DNA of 64,000 bases from Bacteroides sp. (GCA_022648295.1 JALCME010000007.1:62001-126000), one strand, 5' to 3'. Shown: positions 1 through 10,134, counted from the stretch's first letter. Numbers and translations are program-made. The notes: generated from the letters alone by a model not told the origin.

Positions 1-2289
1 TATCAAAGAAACAACAGCCTTTGGAGAATTGCCCGTATGCCGTTCTAGCGAAACAGTCTCTGTAGGAATCTCTCTTTTTCTAAATACATAAGCTGTGTCT
101 GGTTGTCCTGTCGGTAATCCTCCTATATAAGTTTTTATATATCCTCTCACTTCTTCTAAAGAGCAGTCTCCTATTAACACAAAAGTATAGCCAGCTGCCT
201 TACCAAAAAATTTATTAAATAAGGGTAGCATATCTTTCTGTTCTACAACATCAGATAGGATTGAATCAGTCAATTCTCCATTTGTATAATTGCGGCCACT
301 AAGCAGCCAAGATAATTCACGCTGAAAAACTTCTTCAGGTGTCTTTATCTTAGTACGGTATTCATCTTTCATCTTTGAAATAACCTGATCATAAATCAGT
401 GTATCCAACCGAGGAGCCGTCCATTTGGTATAAAGTAACTGAAATAATGTTTCCATATCTTTTTTCTGGGAACTTCCTGCAATACCGGTCCGAGTCTTAT
501 CCACCAAAAAGCGCATGGAAGCCGAATTGCCCGAAAGGAAATAATTTAGTTCTTCCCGAGAAAATGATCCAGCCCCTGAGAGACTGACAATATTAGGAGC
601 TAATAGGCCACTGTAATATTCCAAAGAATCCAAACTATAAAGCCCTCCTCTTCTAAAACCCGTGAACACTATTCTGTCCTTATCCAATTGAGAAGATTTA
701 AAAATTACACGAGTTCCATTGTTTAGCCATAAGGAAGTGGCTCCGATCTCCGGTAAGTTTTGTTCTTTTATAATTTCCCCACTCCGGGGAGCTTCGCCTA
801 GTTTTTCAAACAATGCTATTTCTTTATAATATCGTGGAACCTTTTCTTTCTCTGCCTGCTGAATTATCTTCATCAATTTGCTGTCAGATTCCACCTCTTT
901 ATAAATCCGATTATCTCCACTTAATAAATAATGTATCTTTCCGCCATCATAATCCTTCTGTAATACCTTTACTAGACTTAATGAATCTATTGTTGGTAAA
1001 TAACGTTTTAATAAATTCAATTCATATTTAGGAGAGATAAAACGATTGTTCACGAAGAAATCGGAATAGATATCGTTCATTACTTGGGCAGAAGCCACTT
1101 CTTGTTTGCTATTGACCTGATTAGCTAAAGTAGTATACAGTCTCTTTTTAGCACTTTCTATTTCCAAACCTGTAAAGCCATAACGAAACACTTGTTTCTT
1201 ATTGGCAATGAAATTCTGAATTCCATCAGTTATTTTATCCGGTTGCAACTCAACTGAGCCAAGAAGCACCCCCGTTGTATTTAAGAAACTGCTTCTTTGA
1301 ATAGTTGCCTTTTTATAAGATGGATTATCAAAAGCCAAAGCATCAAAACGCATCTTAAGTAATCTATTAATCAGTGTCCTATACAAATACTCCTTATAAT
1401 TCTGCTCTGTAAGTACGGCAGAAGGCAACGGAAGTAATTCAATCATATTCAATTCTATATCTTCCGCTGATTTATGAACAACCGACTTAGCTAAATTTTT
1501 CTTATAAGGAGGTATCGGATAAGTTTTTGCATTAGGGACAACTTCTGCATATGGAAATTCAAATTTATGTCGGATTTGTTTTTCCACTGAATCCACATCC
1601 ACATCGCCGACCACAGCAATAGCCATCAATGAGGGGTGATACCATGTCCGGTAATAGGCAGCAATATCCCGTGGGGAGCAATGCTTAATCACAGCTGTAT
1701 CTCCAATTGTTATTCGTTCTGAATATCTTGAATTATTCAGCAATTCATTCAGAAAAGCCATTTCCTCCTCTTGCTGAGAACTCTGCCTAGACAACCATTC
1801 AGATAGTATAACCCCTCTCTCCTTCTCCACTTGTACAGAATCAATTAAAAGTCCAGAACCCCAATCTGATAATATAGTTAATGTGGAATCTACCATCCCT
1901 TGCGAAGAAGACGGAAGCTGAAGTTTATATACCGTTTCATTAAAAGAAGTATGCGCATTTAAATCTTTTCCAAATTTTGCACCTTTTCCTTCCAAAAAGC
2001 TCACCATCTTATCATCAGGAAAATGCTGACTACCATTAAAAGCCATATGCTCTAAAAAGTGTGCCAGTCCCCTCTGTCTTTCTGTTTCGTTGACCGATCC
2101 TGATTTTACAAAAAGGCGATACACAGCTTCTCCTTTAGGATATGCATTCGGATAAATATAATAAGTCAACCCATTATCCAATACTCCTTTTCTCAACTGA
2201 GGGTTATATGGTAATACACTACTTTGTTGTGCAACTCCTGCAGATACAATGAATATGCATAACAAGCTTAGTATTAATATTTTTTTCAT
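1..2289 (-). CDS. M16 family zinc metallopeptidase (insulinase/pitrilysin type), 3' end outside window
   Basis: About 763 residues are visible, read from an ATG at 2289; the C-terminus lies beyond position 1. The N-terminus is a Sec signal peptide (MKKILILSLLCIFIVSAGVAQ region), so the enzyme should act in the periplasm or at the outer membrane. The inverted zinc motif HFLEH lies at residues 77-81 (H77, E80 and H81), the hallmark of active M16 subunits. The remaining visible sequence is compatible with the repeated M16 halves of a roughly 900-residue protein. It starts 2 bp after the small lipoprotein gene and is the last visible gene of the sigma/anti-sigma/SusCD operon. The inferred role is cleavage of peptides captured or imported by the SusCD pair. 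The family call is secure; the substrate is unknown. Confidence 0.9.
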   Translation of the reverse strand, partial: MKKILILSLLCIFIVSAGVAQQSSVLPYNPQLRKGVLDNGLTYYIYPNAYPKGEAVYRLFVKSGSVNETERQRGLAHFLEHMAFNGSQHFPDDKMVSFLEGKGAKFGKDLNAHTSFNETVYKLQLPSSSQGMVDSTLTILSDWGSGLLIDSVQVEKERGVILSEWLSRQSSQQEEEMAFLNELLNNSRYSERITIGDTAVIKHCSPRDIAAYYRTWYHPSLMAIAVVGDVDVDSVEKQIRHKFEFPYAEVVPNAKTYPIPPYKKNLAKSVVHKSAEDIELNMIELLPLPSAVLTEQNYKEYLYRTLINRLLKMRFDALAFDNPSYKKATIQRSSFLNTTGVLLGSVELQPDKITDGIQNFIANKKQVFRYGFTGLEIESAKKRLYTTLANQVNSKQEVASAQVMNDIYSDFFVNNRFISPKYELNLLKRYLPTIDSLSLVKVLQKDYDGGKIHYLLSGDNRIYKEVESDSKLMKIIQQAEKEKVPRYYKEIALFEKLGEAPRSGEIIKEQNLPEIGATSLWLNNGTRVIFKSSQLDKDRIVFTGFRRGGLYSLDSLEYYSGLLAPNIVSLSGAGSFSREELNYFLSGNSASMRFLVDKTRTGIAGSSQKKDMETLFQLLYTKWTAPRLDTLIYDQVISKMKDEYRTKIKTPEEVFQRELSWLLSGRNYTNGELTDSILSDVVEQKDMLPLFNKFFGKAAGYTFVLIGDCSLEEVRGYIKTYIGGLPTGQPDTAYVFRKREIPTETVSLERHTGNSPKAVVSLI

Positions 2290-2291
2290 AA

Positions 2292-2753
2292 TCAAATATT
2301 TTTCTTCTCTATCACTAATTCACGTTGTAAACCATCGGGTCCCGGAAGTCCCATAGTTAATCCCAAATTATTTTCCATCAACCTGATGGTTATAGTATTA
2401 TCTTTTGCTTCATCAACTCTGTTTGGTTTCCATTGAATCCGGATAGGCATATCATAAATTCCCGGCAGAAATGTGAGTTCATTTCCTTTAGTCAAAAGTT
2501 CATAATCCACTCCGTTTTTCAATCCGTTCCCAACCGTGATTTCATAAGTAACCACTACATTCTCGGACAGAGATTTCGAACTGAGATAGATAGAATAAGT
2601 ATTAATGTTATTAACATCGCTACCTACTACAATTTCAGACGCACCGGTATCCGACATTATGTGAATAAAGGATTCATCAAAAGGGTCTTTCTCATCTGTT
2701 GTACACGAAGAGAAAAGACAAATCATTATTACAAATATATAAAGTTGTCTCAT
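2292..2753 (-). CDS. Small SusCD-associated lipoprotein of unknown function
   Basis: A 153-residue protein beginning with a hydrophobic segment followed by a lipobox-like SSC, so it is probably lipidated at the cysteine near residue 17. The rest is predicted to be beta-rich with no recognised catalytic motif. Short lipoproteins of this kind, often annotated as DUF4843-like or Calx-beta-like, commonly follow SusD genes in Bacteroides and are thought to be surface or periplasmic accessory proteins; the match to a particular DUF is inference. It lies 11 bp after the SusD-like gene and 2 bp before the M16 peptidase gene, clearly within the same operon. Confidence 0.75.
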   Translation of the reverse strand: MRQLYIFVIMICLFSSCTTDEKDPFDESFIHIMSDTGASEIVVGSDVNNINTYSIYLSSKSLSENVVVTYEITVGNGLKNGVDYELLTKGNELTFLPGIYDMPIRIQWKPNRVDEAKDNTITIRLMENNLGLTMGLPGPDGLQRELVIEKKNI

Positions 2754-2764
2754 TTTACTTTCTA

Positions 2765-4189
2765 TTAGTTATTTACAGTAGGATTAGGCTGCATGTTCTT
2801 GTTAGCATTTAATTCAAACTGTGGAATTGGTAATACAAAATAATCACTTGGATAAGCCATAAATTTCATAGACGAATTGGAACGAGACTCTCTTACAACA
2901 TCCTCTTTCCAACGGATTAAATCAAAGAAGTTATGCCCTTCAAAACAAAGCTCTTTTACCCGCTCTCTTTTCACTAACCGAATCAAATCCTCATTCGAAT
3001 AAGTATTCATTGTATTGTCTGCGTAAGCTTCATCAACAGCACGAGTCAATATAGCTTTAAGATACTTTTTAGCCAAGGTATAGTCTTGCAAATGACAGGC
3101 TGCTTCCCCCGCATTCAAATAGAGCTCCGATAAGCGAATCACCATAGGATCATCTCGCTTCGCCTCACTATTAGGTATCTGCGATGCATTATATTTCGAG
3201 CAATATGCTGTTCCCGTGGCATCATCAGTTAACAGATTCAAGCGGATGTCAGCATTGTCATACAATGAAAATAAAGTATCGGCCGGCATGCAGGAAGTGT
3301 CATAAAAGGATTTCAACTTGCCACTTTTGTTTATTCCATTTAAGCGAAAAATAGCTTCACCATCAACAGATAGATTCCGATACATATTCAGATACTCATC
3401 TCCTTTTGCCAGTTCTACATTTCCAATAGCCAATTCCGCATACTTCAAAGAGTTACTCCAATCTTCCATGTACAAATAAACTCTTGATTGCAAAGCATAC
3501 ACTGCTTTTAAAGAGACATGGTAAATATCCCTTCCGGCTATATCATTTAGCAAGTTTTCAGCCTGATCCAAATCTTTAATAATCTGCTCATAAACCTCCT
3601 TCACGCTTTTTCGGGATGGGTTATCATCTGGTCCCGGCGTTTTCAAGAGTACAGGGACTCCCAAATGTGAAGCATCCGAAGTATAATTGTATGGCTGGGC
3701 ATAAACCCTACATAGATCAAAATGACATAACGCCCGTAAGAATAGGGCTTCTCCTAATATGCTACGGCACTTTTCTTCTTGAGTAGGATAAGCAGCCAAA
3801 ACACTTGGTTGATATTCTATCACATTATTCACATTGGCTAAAGCTTCGTAAATGCGACGCCAAATATATCCTACGGCACCTGTCTCCTGGGATGGATCAG
3901 ATGTAAAGTTATACTGGTCCACCATATCACTGCCAGCAGTTACATATTTCATTGATGCCATGTTACCGGCAACTTCCGCATATTTAGAAAATTCATTATC
4001 ATAATAATCATATACCTTATTATATGCTCCCACTAATCCTGCATATAATCCATCCACATCCGAAAAGAAAACCGGAAGAGTGGTCCGCCCCTTCTCCTTC
4101 ACTTCCAAAAAGTCACTACATGCTGTGATTGTCAACAATAATGCTACAAACATCAGCAATTTACTCATCTTATTTCTCATATTTGACAT
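2765..4189 (-). CDS. SusD/RagB-like outer-membrane substrate-binding lipoprotein
   Basis: A 474-residue protein with a lipoprotein signal peptide ending at ITACSDFLEVKEKGR. The N-terminal CSDFLEVKEKGR and the downstream SusD-type helical repeat pattern, ending with the RVKELCFEGHNFFDLIRW segment near the C-terminus, are typical of RagB/SusD. Such proteins form the surface lid over a SusC barrel and bind the substrate before import. The gene follows the SusC-like gene by 13 bp. Because the operon also encodes an M16 peptidase and no glycoside hydrolase is visible, a peptide or protein substrate is more likely than a glycan. That substrate assignment is inference; the family assignment is strong. 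Confidence 0.93.
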   Translation of the reverse strand: MSNMRNKMSKLLMFVALLLTITACSDFLEVKEKGRTTLPVFFSDVDGLYAGLVGAYNKVYDYYDNEFSKYAEVAGNMASMKYVTAGSDMVDQYNFTSDPSQETGAVGYIWRRIYEALANVNNVIEYQPSVLAAYPTQEEKCRSILGEALFLRALCHFDLCRVYAQPYNYTSDASHLGVPVLLKTPGPDDNPSRKSVKEVYEQIIKDLDQAENLLNDIAGRDIYHVSLKAVYALQSRVYLYMEDWSNSLKYAELAIGNVELAKGDEYLNMYRNLSVDGEAIFRLNGINKSGKLKSFYDTSCMPADTLFSLYDNADIRLNLLTDDATGTAYCSKYNASQIPNSEAKRDDPMVIRLSELYLNAGEAACHLQDYTLAKKYLKAILTRAVDEAYADNTMNTYSNEDLIRLVKRERVKELCFEGHNFFDLIRWKEDVVRESRSNSSMKFMAYPSDYFVLPIPQFELNANKNMQPNPTVNN

Positions 4190-4202
4190 ATTATTATCTT
4201 TA

Positions 4203-7200
4203 TTAAAACCCTACATTCAATGAAAGCGTTACCACACGTTCCAGAGGATAACCACTCATTGACGTTTTATAAGAATTATGATTTTTGCTGGAATAAGGAG
4301 ACCAAACCAATAGATTATCCCCTACCAACGAAACGATACAAGAGTTAATGCCTGCTTTGTGAATAAAATCGGAAGGCAATTGATAGGATAACACAACGTT
4401 CTGTAGACGCACATTTGTACGCTTATACAAATACCTTGTCGACCCCATAACAGACTGGGTAGATACTCCCCAGATCGGCTTCGGATTCAAAGCCAGATCT
4501 CCGGGATTCTGCCAGCGATCTAATTGGTCAACAGATTGATTAGTTGACATTATATTTAATCCATCGGAATTATTACCTCTTCCGAATGAACTGTATGCAT
4601 AGCCGCCTATTGTATAATTCAACAGCACACGTAAACTAAAGTCTTTATATGCTAAAGTATTAGTCATACCTCCAGTGACAAACGGCGTAGATTTCTTACC
4701 GGGAACTCTATTATTCGTACTATATACACGGGTAATATTGCCTTCAGCATCATACCATAAAGGAGCACCATCACGAGGATCAACTCCCGCCCAACGGACC
4801 AAGTTAAAAGTATAAATATCATATCCTTCTTTCCACACATAATTACCCATATTCTTTTGGATTCCATTGTAGATTTCCAATAGCTTATTACTATTATGGG
4901 CCATATTTAGCTCTGTTATCCAACGAAGTCCGCCATTCTTTCTCGGTTTGAGGTTTTCACTCGAAATGGTAATTTCCCAACCTTTATTCAATATACTCCC
5001 CACATTTCTATATACCCGGGTATCTCCTGTGGTACGTGAAACATCCAACTGACTCAATAGATTCTTCGTTTTATTACGATACCCTTCCACTTCTATATCA
5101 AAACGGTCTAAGAATCGCATTCGCACTCCCCAGTTGGTCATGTAAGTAGTTTCCCAACTCAATTTGCTATTGGGTGCGCCAGACATAACTCCACCGCTTT
5201 CCCCCGCATAATTATAACTTTCCCCGTATGTATAAAGTCCTAATGCTTCTTGCGACCCAAGTCGAGAATTTCCATTCGCTCCATAACTGGCCTTTATCTT
5301 TAATACATTCATAAAAGGTATATGAAAGAACTTCTCATTATGAATATTCCAGGAAATACCCGCCGAAGCAAAGTTTGCCCAACGGGCATCCGACCCAAAC
5401 TGAGAGTTACCGTCCCTACGACCATTTAGTGTTAAGTAATATCTACGATCATACGAATAGCTCAATTGTGCAAGCATAGATGCACTCTTGCTCTCGGAAC
5501 TAGAGTTTGATGCATTTCTCGTCTCGGCATAAGATACATCCTGAATTTCATCATTAATAAATCCATACCCGGATACTCCTATTGTTGTATAATCTTTCGA
5601 GTTAGCTTCCAGTCCTAACAATCCCCCAACGGTATGTTTACCAAAAGTCCGATTATAATTAAGGCGGTTTATTACAGTCCAATTCAATAGGTTAAGCGAA
5701 TTTCTGGTAGCCTCTCCCATAGGTTCTCCTGATATAATTCCCGACCAATTTGTACGCGCACTATAAGTTTCTTCACGCGAGCTCTGATATTCTACGCCAG
5801 CTTGTACTGTATAAGTTAAACCTTTGATGACATCATACGCCAATTTTACATTCGCATTATTGTATAAAGTCTTTTGCTGGTTAAGATTCTCTTCACGCTC
5901 GGCTATACTATTAAAAAAATGACTATCAGTCCATACTGGCTCCCCATTTGATGCCTTACCAGATATTGTTCGATTATACAACCTAAACGTACCGTCAGCA
6001 TTATATGGATTTACAATAGGTAAAAAGTCATAATAATCGGTACCGGGATTAAAAATATCATTTACATTATACGAACTGCTGAGTTGAAAAGACGCAGTCA
6101 ACTTACTACCAAATTTAAATTCTGTATTGGAATATAAAGAAAACCGTTGTTGCTTATTCCCCTTAATCGTTGCATTATTTTCAAAATAAGATCCCGATAC
6201 ATAATATTTCGAAGTATTAGTTCCTCCGGAGAAAGTTAAACCAGCATTCAGCGTATTTCCCAAATCGTAGAACTGGTCCATCCAGTCTGTATTTGTAGTA
6301 CTATAGCTATTTAATTCATTATCTGTGTACGGAAAATATCGCAAATCATTTCCAGCATTAACAAAAGACTCCTTTGCCAGTTCCATATATTGCGAAGCAT
6401 TCAGTACTTTAGGAGCGGTACTCTTATCTATTTGAGCAACTCCATATTGCAATGACAGATTAATACGCGTTTTTCCAATAGCACCTTTCTTCGTAGTAAC
6501 TAAAATCACTCCATTGGCCCCGTTGGCTCCAAAAAGAGAAGTTGCAGTTGCATCCTTTAGCACTGTCATGGACTCTATATCATCCGGATTTAGAAATGAC
6601 AAAGGGCTGACGCTTGTATTCATGCCCGGCATAAGATTAGTATGTCCTCCCGTATAAACAGGAGTTCCATCAATAACCCACAAAGGTTCATTGGAAGCGG
6701 CCAAAGAGGCATCTCCACGTACCCTTATATTATAACGAACCCGCGTATTATCCGGCGAATCGGTATTTGGCTCAATTTTCACTCCGGGTACCAATCCGTC
6801 CAATAACTTATCCGCCCGAACCTGTGGCATAAACTTCAACTGATCAGAATTAACTTGAAAAGCACTACCTACCTGATCAGAACGCTTTTGAGCGGTGCCA
6901 TAAGCTCCCACAATCACTACATCATCAACGGCAACCGCATCCTGCTCCATCGTCACATTCACCACTTTCCTCCCCTTCAAGGAGATTTCTTTCTTCTTCA
7001 TTCCCACGTAACTGAAGGTAAGTACTGTAGCTCTCGGATTTGCAACCAAAATAGAGAAATTACCATCAACATCAGTAAACGCCCCATCAGACGTGTTTTT
7101 CACCTGTACATTCACACCCACCAAAGGTTCACCTGCATCATCAACAACTTTACCTTTCACAAAAGGCCTACCGGATTTTGTCTTATCCGAAGATGATTCT

Positions 7201-7556
7201 ACCCGACGAACAATTGAAATAATATTACCTGTCTTTCTATATGAAAAATCAGTATTTAAAAACACGCGTTCCAAGACATCATAAATCAACTCATTCTCAG
7301 CATTAACAGAAATAGCTGGCATTGTTCTCAACTGTTCCGTATTATATACAAAATCCAAATTAGTTTGCTTATGTACCTCTTCAAAGAAAGTCCCAATTGG
7401 GATATTTTTCAGATGCAATGTTATCCTTTCCTTTTCCTGTACAGGTCCATTCCCATAAAGATTTTCCCTATAATTTTGCACACTACCCGGCAAAGCATAT
7501 ATCGGAGCAGCCGATAATATTACCCATATTACACTTAAAAATCTTACAATCTTCAT
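4203..7556 (-). CDS. SusC/RagA-like TonB-dependent outer-membrane transporter with N-terminal STN signalling domain
   Basis: A 1117-residue protein with a Sec signal peptide (about residues 1-22), a secretin/TonB short N-terminal (STN) domain at about 44-118, a carboxypeptidase-regulatory-like domain at about 132-206, a TonB-box-like stretch near 211-220, a plug domain with the LLDGLVPGVKI and LKDATATSLFG segments, and a 22-stranded-barrel C-terminal part ending in phenylalanine. The STN domain is the part that contacts a FecR anti-sigma factor in related systems, and the sigma/FecR genes lie directly upstream (FecR gap about 15 bp). The protein therefore probably both imports substrate through the SusD-capped barrel and signals its presence to its own sigma factor. 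Confidence 0.95.
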   Translation of the reverse strand: MKIVRFLSVIWVILSAAPIYALPGSVQNYRENLYGNGPVQEKERITLHLKNIPIGTFFEEVHKQTNLDFVYNTEQLRTMPAISVNAENELIYDVLERVFLNTDFSYRKTGNIISIVRRVESSSDKTKSGRPFVKGKVVDDAGEPLVGVNVQVKNTSDGAFTDVDGNFSILVANPRATVLTFSYVGMKKKEISLKGRKVVNVTMEQDAVAVDDVVIVGAYGTAQKRSDQVGSAFQVNSDQLKFMPQVRADKLLDGLVPGVKIEPNTDSPDNTRVRYNIRVRGDASLAASNEPLWVIDGTPVYTGGHTNLMPGMNTSVSPLSFLNPDDIESMTVLKDATATSLFGANGANGVILVTTKKGAIGKTRINLSLQYGVAQIDKSTAPKVLNASQYMELAKESFVNAGNDLRYFPYTDNELNSYSTTNTDWMDQFYDLGNTLNAGLTFSGGTNTSKYYVSGSYFENNATIKGNKQQRFSLYSNTEFKFGSKLTASFQLSSSYNVNDIFNPGTDYYDFLPIVNPYNADGTFRLYNRTISGKASNGEPVWTDSHFFNSIAEREENLNQQKTLYNNANVKLAYDVIKGLTYTVQAGVEYQSSREETYSARTNWSGIISGEPMGEATRNSLNLLNWTVINRLNYNRTFGKHTVGGLLGLEANSKDYTTIGVSGYGFINDEIQDVSYAETRNASNSSSESKSASMLAQLSYSYDRRYYLTLNGRRDGNSQFGSDARWANFASAGISWNIHNEKFFHIPFMNVLKIKASYGANGNSRLGSQEALGLYTYGESYNYAGESGGVMSGAPNSKLSWETTYMTNWGVRMRFLDRFDIEVEGYRNKTKNLLSQLDVSRTTGDTRVYRNVGSILNKGWEITISSENLKPRKNGGLRWITELNMAHNSNKLLEIYNGIQKNMGNYVWKEGYDIYTFNLVRWAGVDPRDGAPLWYDAEGNITRVYSTNNRVPGKKSTPFVTGGMTNTLAYKDFSLRVLLNYTIGGYAYSSFGRGNNSDGLNIMSTNQSVDQLDRWQNPGDLALNPKPIWGVSTQSVMGSTRYLYKRTNVRLQNVVLSYQLPSDFIHKAGINSCIVSLVGDNLLVWSPYSSKNHNSYKTSMSGYPLERVVTLSLNVGF

Positions 7557-7571
7557 ACAACCTTATTCTTA

Positions 7572-8729
7572 TTATTTTCTATCAATCACTATACTATTAC
7601 CTGATATATTAAAATCAACATCAACCGTTTCACTTATAGCTCTCAATATGACCGAAATATCATCATATCGATGTACACTACCCGTAAAATGAAGTTGTTC
7701 CAGTGATTTCTCCTTAAATCTCACATCTAAGTCATACCAAAGCGAAAGCTCATCCATCAAGCCTTTCAGGCTCTCATTATAAAAGACATAACGTCCGGAA
7801 TGCCACGCAACATGAGGTAACAAATCCTTATTTTGTATTAAAACATCTTTTGCATTATCCACATTCCAGACAGCCAGTTCACCGGGATGTAACATATGCA
7901 TATTCCCACGAGGCGGGCGAATTCCTATACTGCCTTCTACAAGAGCAACCTGCACTTCTTCGGGTGAACGGGATTTTATATTGAATTCCGTACCAAATTG
8001 TTGTACCGTTACTCCATGTACCTTTACTATAAATGGATGAAGAGAGTCTTTAGCAACTTTAAAATATGCTTCACCAGATAAGTCTACAACACGTTTATCG
8101 CCTGTAAACACAACCGGATATTTTAGTACGGATGATGAATTTAAGTGGATCACCGTACCATCTGATAAGGTTAAGTGATATTCGCCACCGCGTGGAACCG
8201 ATAGCGTATTATGAATATCAACATTGATTTTATCAGGGACGTGATAGGTAATAGCTCCGCTACTTTCTCTTGCTATTGGCGTTCCACCAATATAGAACCA
8301 ACGATCATTATCATTACCTTTCAATTCATATGCATCTCCACTAGCAAATGTAAGTAATGCCTTTGTTTCTCCAGGCTTAATGGTATTTCTTCCTGTCCAT
8401 ATATAGACAAAGACACTAACTACTAATAGTGGGATCATTACGGCTGCAGCTATTCTTGACCAATGATTCATCCTTCTGAATCTTCCTACTTCTGCGTTTG
8501 CAAAAGCTCCTTTTTGTAGCCTATGCCAAACTTGATGAAAAGCCTTTTTGGATTTCTTATCATGGTAACTATACAACCGATAAGCATCAGCCAACCCTTT
8601 GCCTAACGGCAGAGTTGAATACAGTTCTTTATGAGAAGGGTCCTCTTTAAGCCATTCTTGAAGAATACTTTCTTCTTCTTCCGAGAGGCCCTGGAGTAGT
8701 TTTTTTACAATAAGTTCATTTATATGCAT
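7572..8729 (-). CDS. FecR-family anti-sigma factor
   Basis: A 385-residue protein. Residues 1-90 are a cytoplasmic sigma-binding region, residues about 93-111 form a single membrane helix (AAAVMIPLLVVSVFVYI), followed by the periplasmic FecR domain (about 170-265) and a C-terminal DUF4974-type STN-like domain (about 315-383). Proteins with this layout hold an ECF sigma factor inactive until the STN domain of a substrate-loaded transporter makes contact. The gene lies between the ECF sigma gene (33 bp upstream) and the SusC gene (15 bp downstream), the expected order for a cell-surface signalling cassette. Confidence 0.94.
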   Translation of the reverse strand: MHINELIVKKLLQGLSEEEESILQEWLKEDPSHKELYSTLPLGKGLADAYRLYSYHDKKSKKAFHQVWHRLQKGAFANAEVGRFRRMNHWSRIAAAVMIPLLVVSVFVYIWTGRNTIKPGETKALLTFASGDAYELKGNDNDRWFYIGGTPIARESSGAITYHVPDKINVDIHNTLSVPRGGEYHLTLSDGTVIHLNSSSVLKYPVVFTGDKRVVDLSGEAYFKVAKDSLHPFIVKVHGVTVQQFGTEFNIKSRSPEEVQVALVEGSIGIRPPRGNMHMLHPGELAVWNVDNAKDVLIQNKDLLPHVAWHSGRYVFYNESLKGLMDELSLWYDLDVRFKEKSLEQLHFTGSVHRYDDISVILRAISETVDVDFNISGNSIVIDRK

Positions 8730-8762
8730 AAGATAAAAATATCATTTATGCCATATAAACGA

Positions 8763-9341
8763 CTAAATAGATAAATCGAGGTACATAAAAAGAAGAAAAA
8801 ATAAAAAAATAGAGTTCTTTCCTACATATTTATCTTTCAAATTGTCTCTCAGGAACTTCATAGCGCGTTTCTTCTGAGTCTTTACTGTTTCAATCGAAAG
8901 ACTTAATGCTTTAGCGATAGATTCATTATTGTTTCCTTCCAGAGATAATAAGAATATTTCCCGACAACGTTTTGGAAGCTTATCTATTTGCTTAAACAGC
9001 AGGCGGTATATTTCTTCTTTTTGGAAATCTTCATCTATCGAATGTGTAAATTCTTCTCTAATAGCTTCTTTCATATATCGTTGCTCAACACTTTGATGTT
9101 TCAAATAATCCAACACCGAATTTCTAACAGAAGTATAAATAAAGGAACGAAAAGCATCGATTGAAGTAAAAGAACGTTGCTTTTCCCAGAGTGAAACATA
9201 CAGATCCTGTACGATATCCTCAGCGATATCTTCACGCTGAATATACCTTTGGACATAACTCACCAGTATTGCCCAATACTCATCAAACAGTTTTTCAAAA
9301 ACGTCTTTCCGATCAATTAAAAACCCGGAGTGATCTGCCAT
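8763..9341 (-). CDS. ECF-type RNA polymerase sigma factor (FecI-like, sigma-70 family)
   Basis: A 192-residue protein with region 2 at about residues 15-80 (including the IAEDIVQDLYVSLWEKQ segment) and region 4 at about 120-170 (LPKRCREIFLLSLEG followed by a helix-turn-helix ending in KTQKKRAMKFLRDNL). It should direct transcription of its operon once released by the adjacent FecR protein. It is the first gene of the six-gene operon reaching the M16 peptidase. An oddity is the strongly hydrophobic tail after residue 175 (FLFFLLFMYL), which is not part of the sigma fold and could attach the protein to the membrane. Confidence 0.93.
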   Translation of the reverse strand: MADHSGFLIDRKDVFEKLFDEYWAILVSYVQRYIQREDIAEDIVQDLYVSLWEKQRSFTSIDAFRSFIYTSVRNSVLDYLKHQSVEQRYMKEAIREEFTHSIDEDFQKEEIYRLLFKQIDKLPKRCREIFLLSLEGNNNESIAKALSLSIETVKTQKKRAMKFLRDNLKDKYVGKNSIFLFFLLFMYLDLSI

Positions 9342-9617
9342 TTAACAAGTTTTTAATAAACGATATATTATCAACCTTACAGGGTATCTCTCTATAACTC
9401 TATATTAAGATTAGGCAAAGAAACGAAATCTATTTTAATAAACCTATTCATTGCATCAAAAACAAGAATTCCACATCACATCAGTTATAATCTTTATTTA
9501 CTTATATATCAAGACAATAGATTATATTTATCACGCATATTTTCAATCAGTTATTCTGAATAGTTATTTAATAAATATATATAGTTAAAAACAACTGTTT
9601 GATCAACGCCAAGATCA
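9342..9617. other. AT-rich spacer between the sigma operon and the GC-rich cassette
   Basis: No gene is visible. The stretch is strongly AT-rich and contrasts with the GC-rich coding sequence that starts immediately after it. The promoter of the sigma-factor operon must lie at its low-coordinate side, but no clear -33/-7 pair could be assigned. Confidence 0.5.
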
Positions 9618-10130
9618 TTATAAAGTAGACTCCCTCTCTTTTTCCCTAATCCGAGAGGATATCGTGGAAAGAACAGCAAACAAATCGTCCCGATACGGAT
9701 TTGTGTGCAAAGCATATACCCGAACCACAGTTTTGTCCGTCAGACACATTCCGATACACGGGTTCTCATCCTCGGCTATGAAACACAATTCAGCTGGGCA
9801 CACCCGCCCGTTGTCCACTTTCACATAAGACTCCGCTGCAATCAAATTCATCAACATCCCTTCCACAGCTGCTTTTGGCGTATGATAAGAAGTGGTCATC
9901 ACTCTGAAACGCTTTCCACAGTTACCCGTCTCCGCCAGTTCCTCCACCAAAGTGTAGTAACTCCCCTCAACCGCACGCGGCAGAATTCTTCTGGACACCC
10001 GTACATATTCAGGCATCTTTTCCATCAACAGGTGGAAGGGCTTGGCCTCCGCCTTTCCCGTCTCCTTTCCCTCCGTAGACCAAGAAGCAAAGTCGTATTT
10101 CTCTTTAAAAAAGTCAATCAATTCTTTCAT
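9618..10130 (-). CDS. Hypothetical protein, third gene of the LamG cassette
   Basis: A 170-residue protein not assignable to a known family. It has no signal peptide and no membrane segment, and a soluble alpha/beta composition; the C-terminal half contains a strand-rich part with LCFIAEDENPCIGMCL. The gene starts only 4 bp after the stop of the 1049-residue LamG protein, so it is co-transcribed with it and shares its high GC content. A small cytoplasmic protein directly behind a large multidomain protein with a possible enzymatic C-terminus fits an immunity protein, chaperone or adaptor, but this is inference from position only. Confidence 0.7.
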   Translation of the reverse strand: MKELIDFFKEKYDFASWSTEGKETGKAEAKPFHLLMEKMPEYVRVSRRILPRAVEGSYYTLVEELAETGNCGKRFRVMTTSYHTPKAAVEGMLMNLIAAESYVKVDNGRVCPAELCFIAEDENPCIGMCLTDKTVVRVYALHTNPYRDDLFAVLSTISSRIREKERESTL

Positions 10131-10134
10131 GGTA

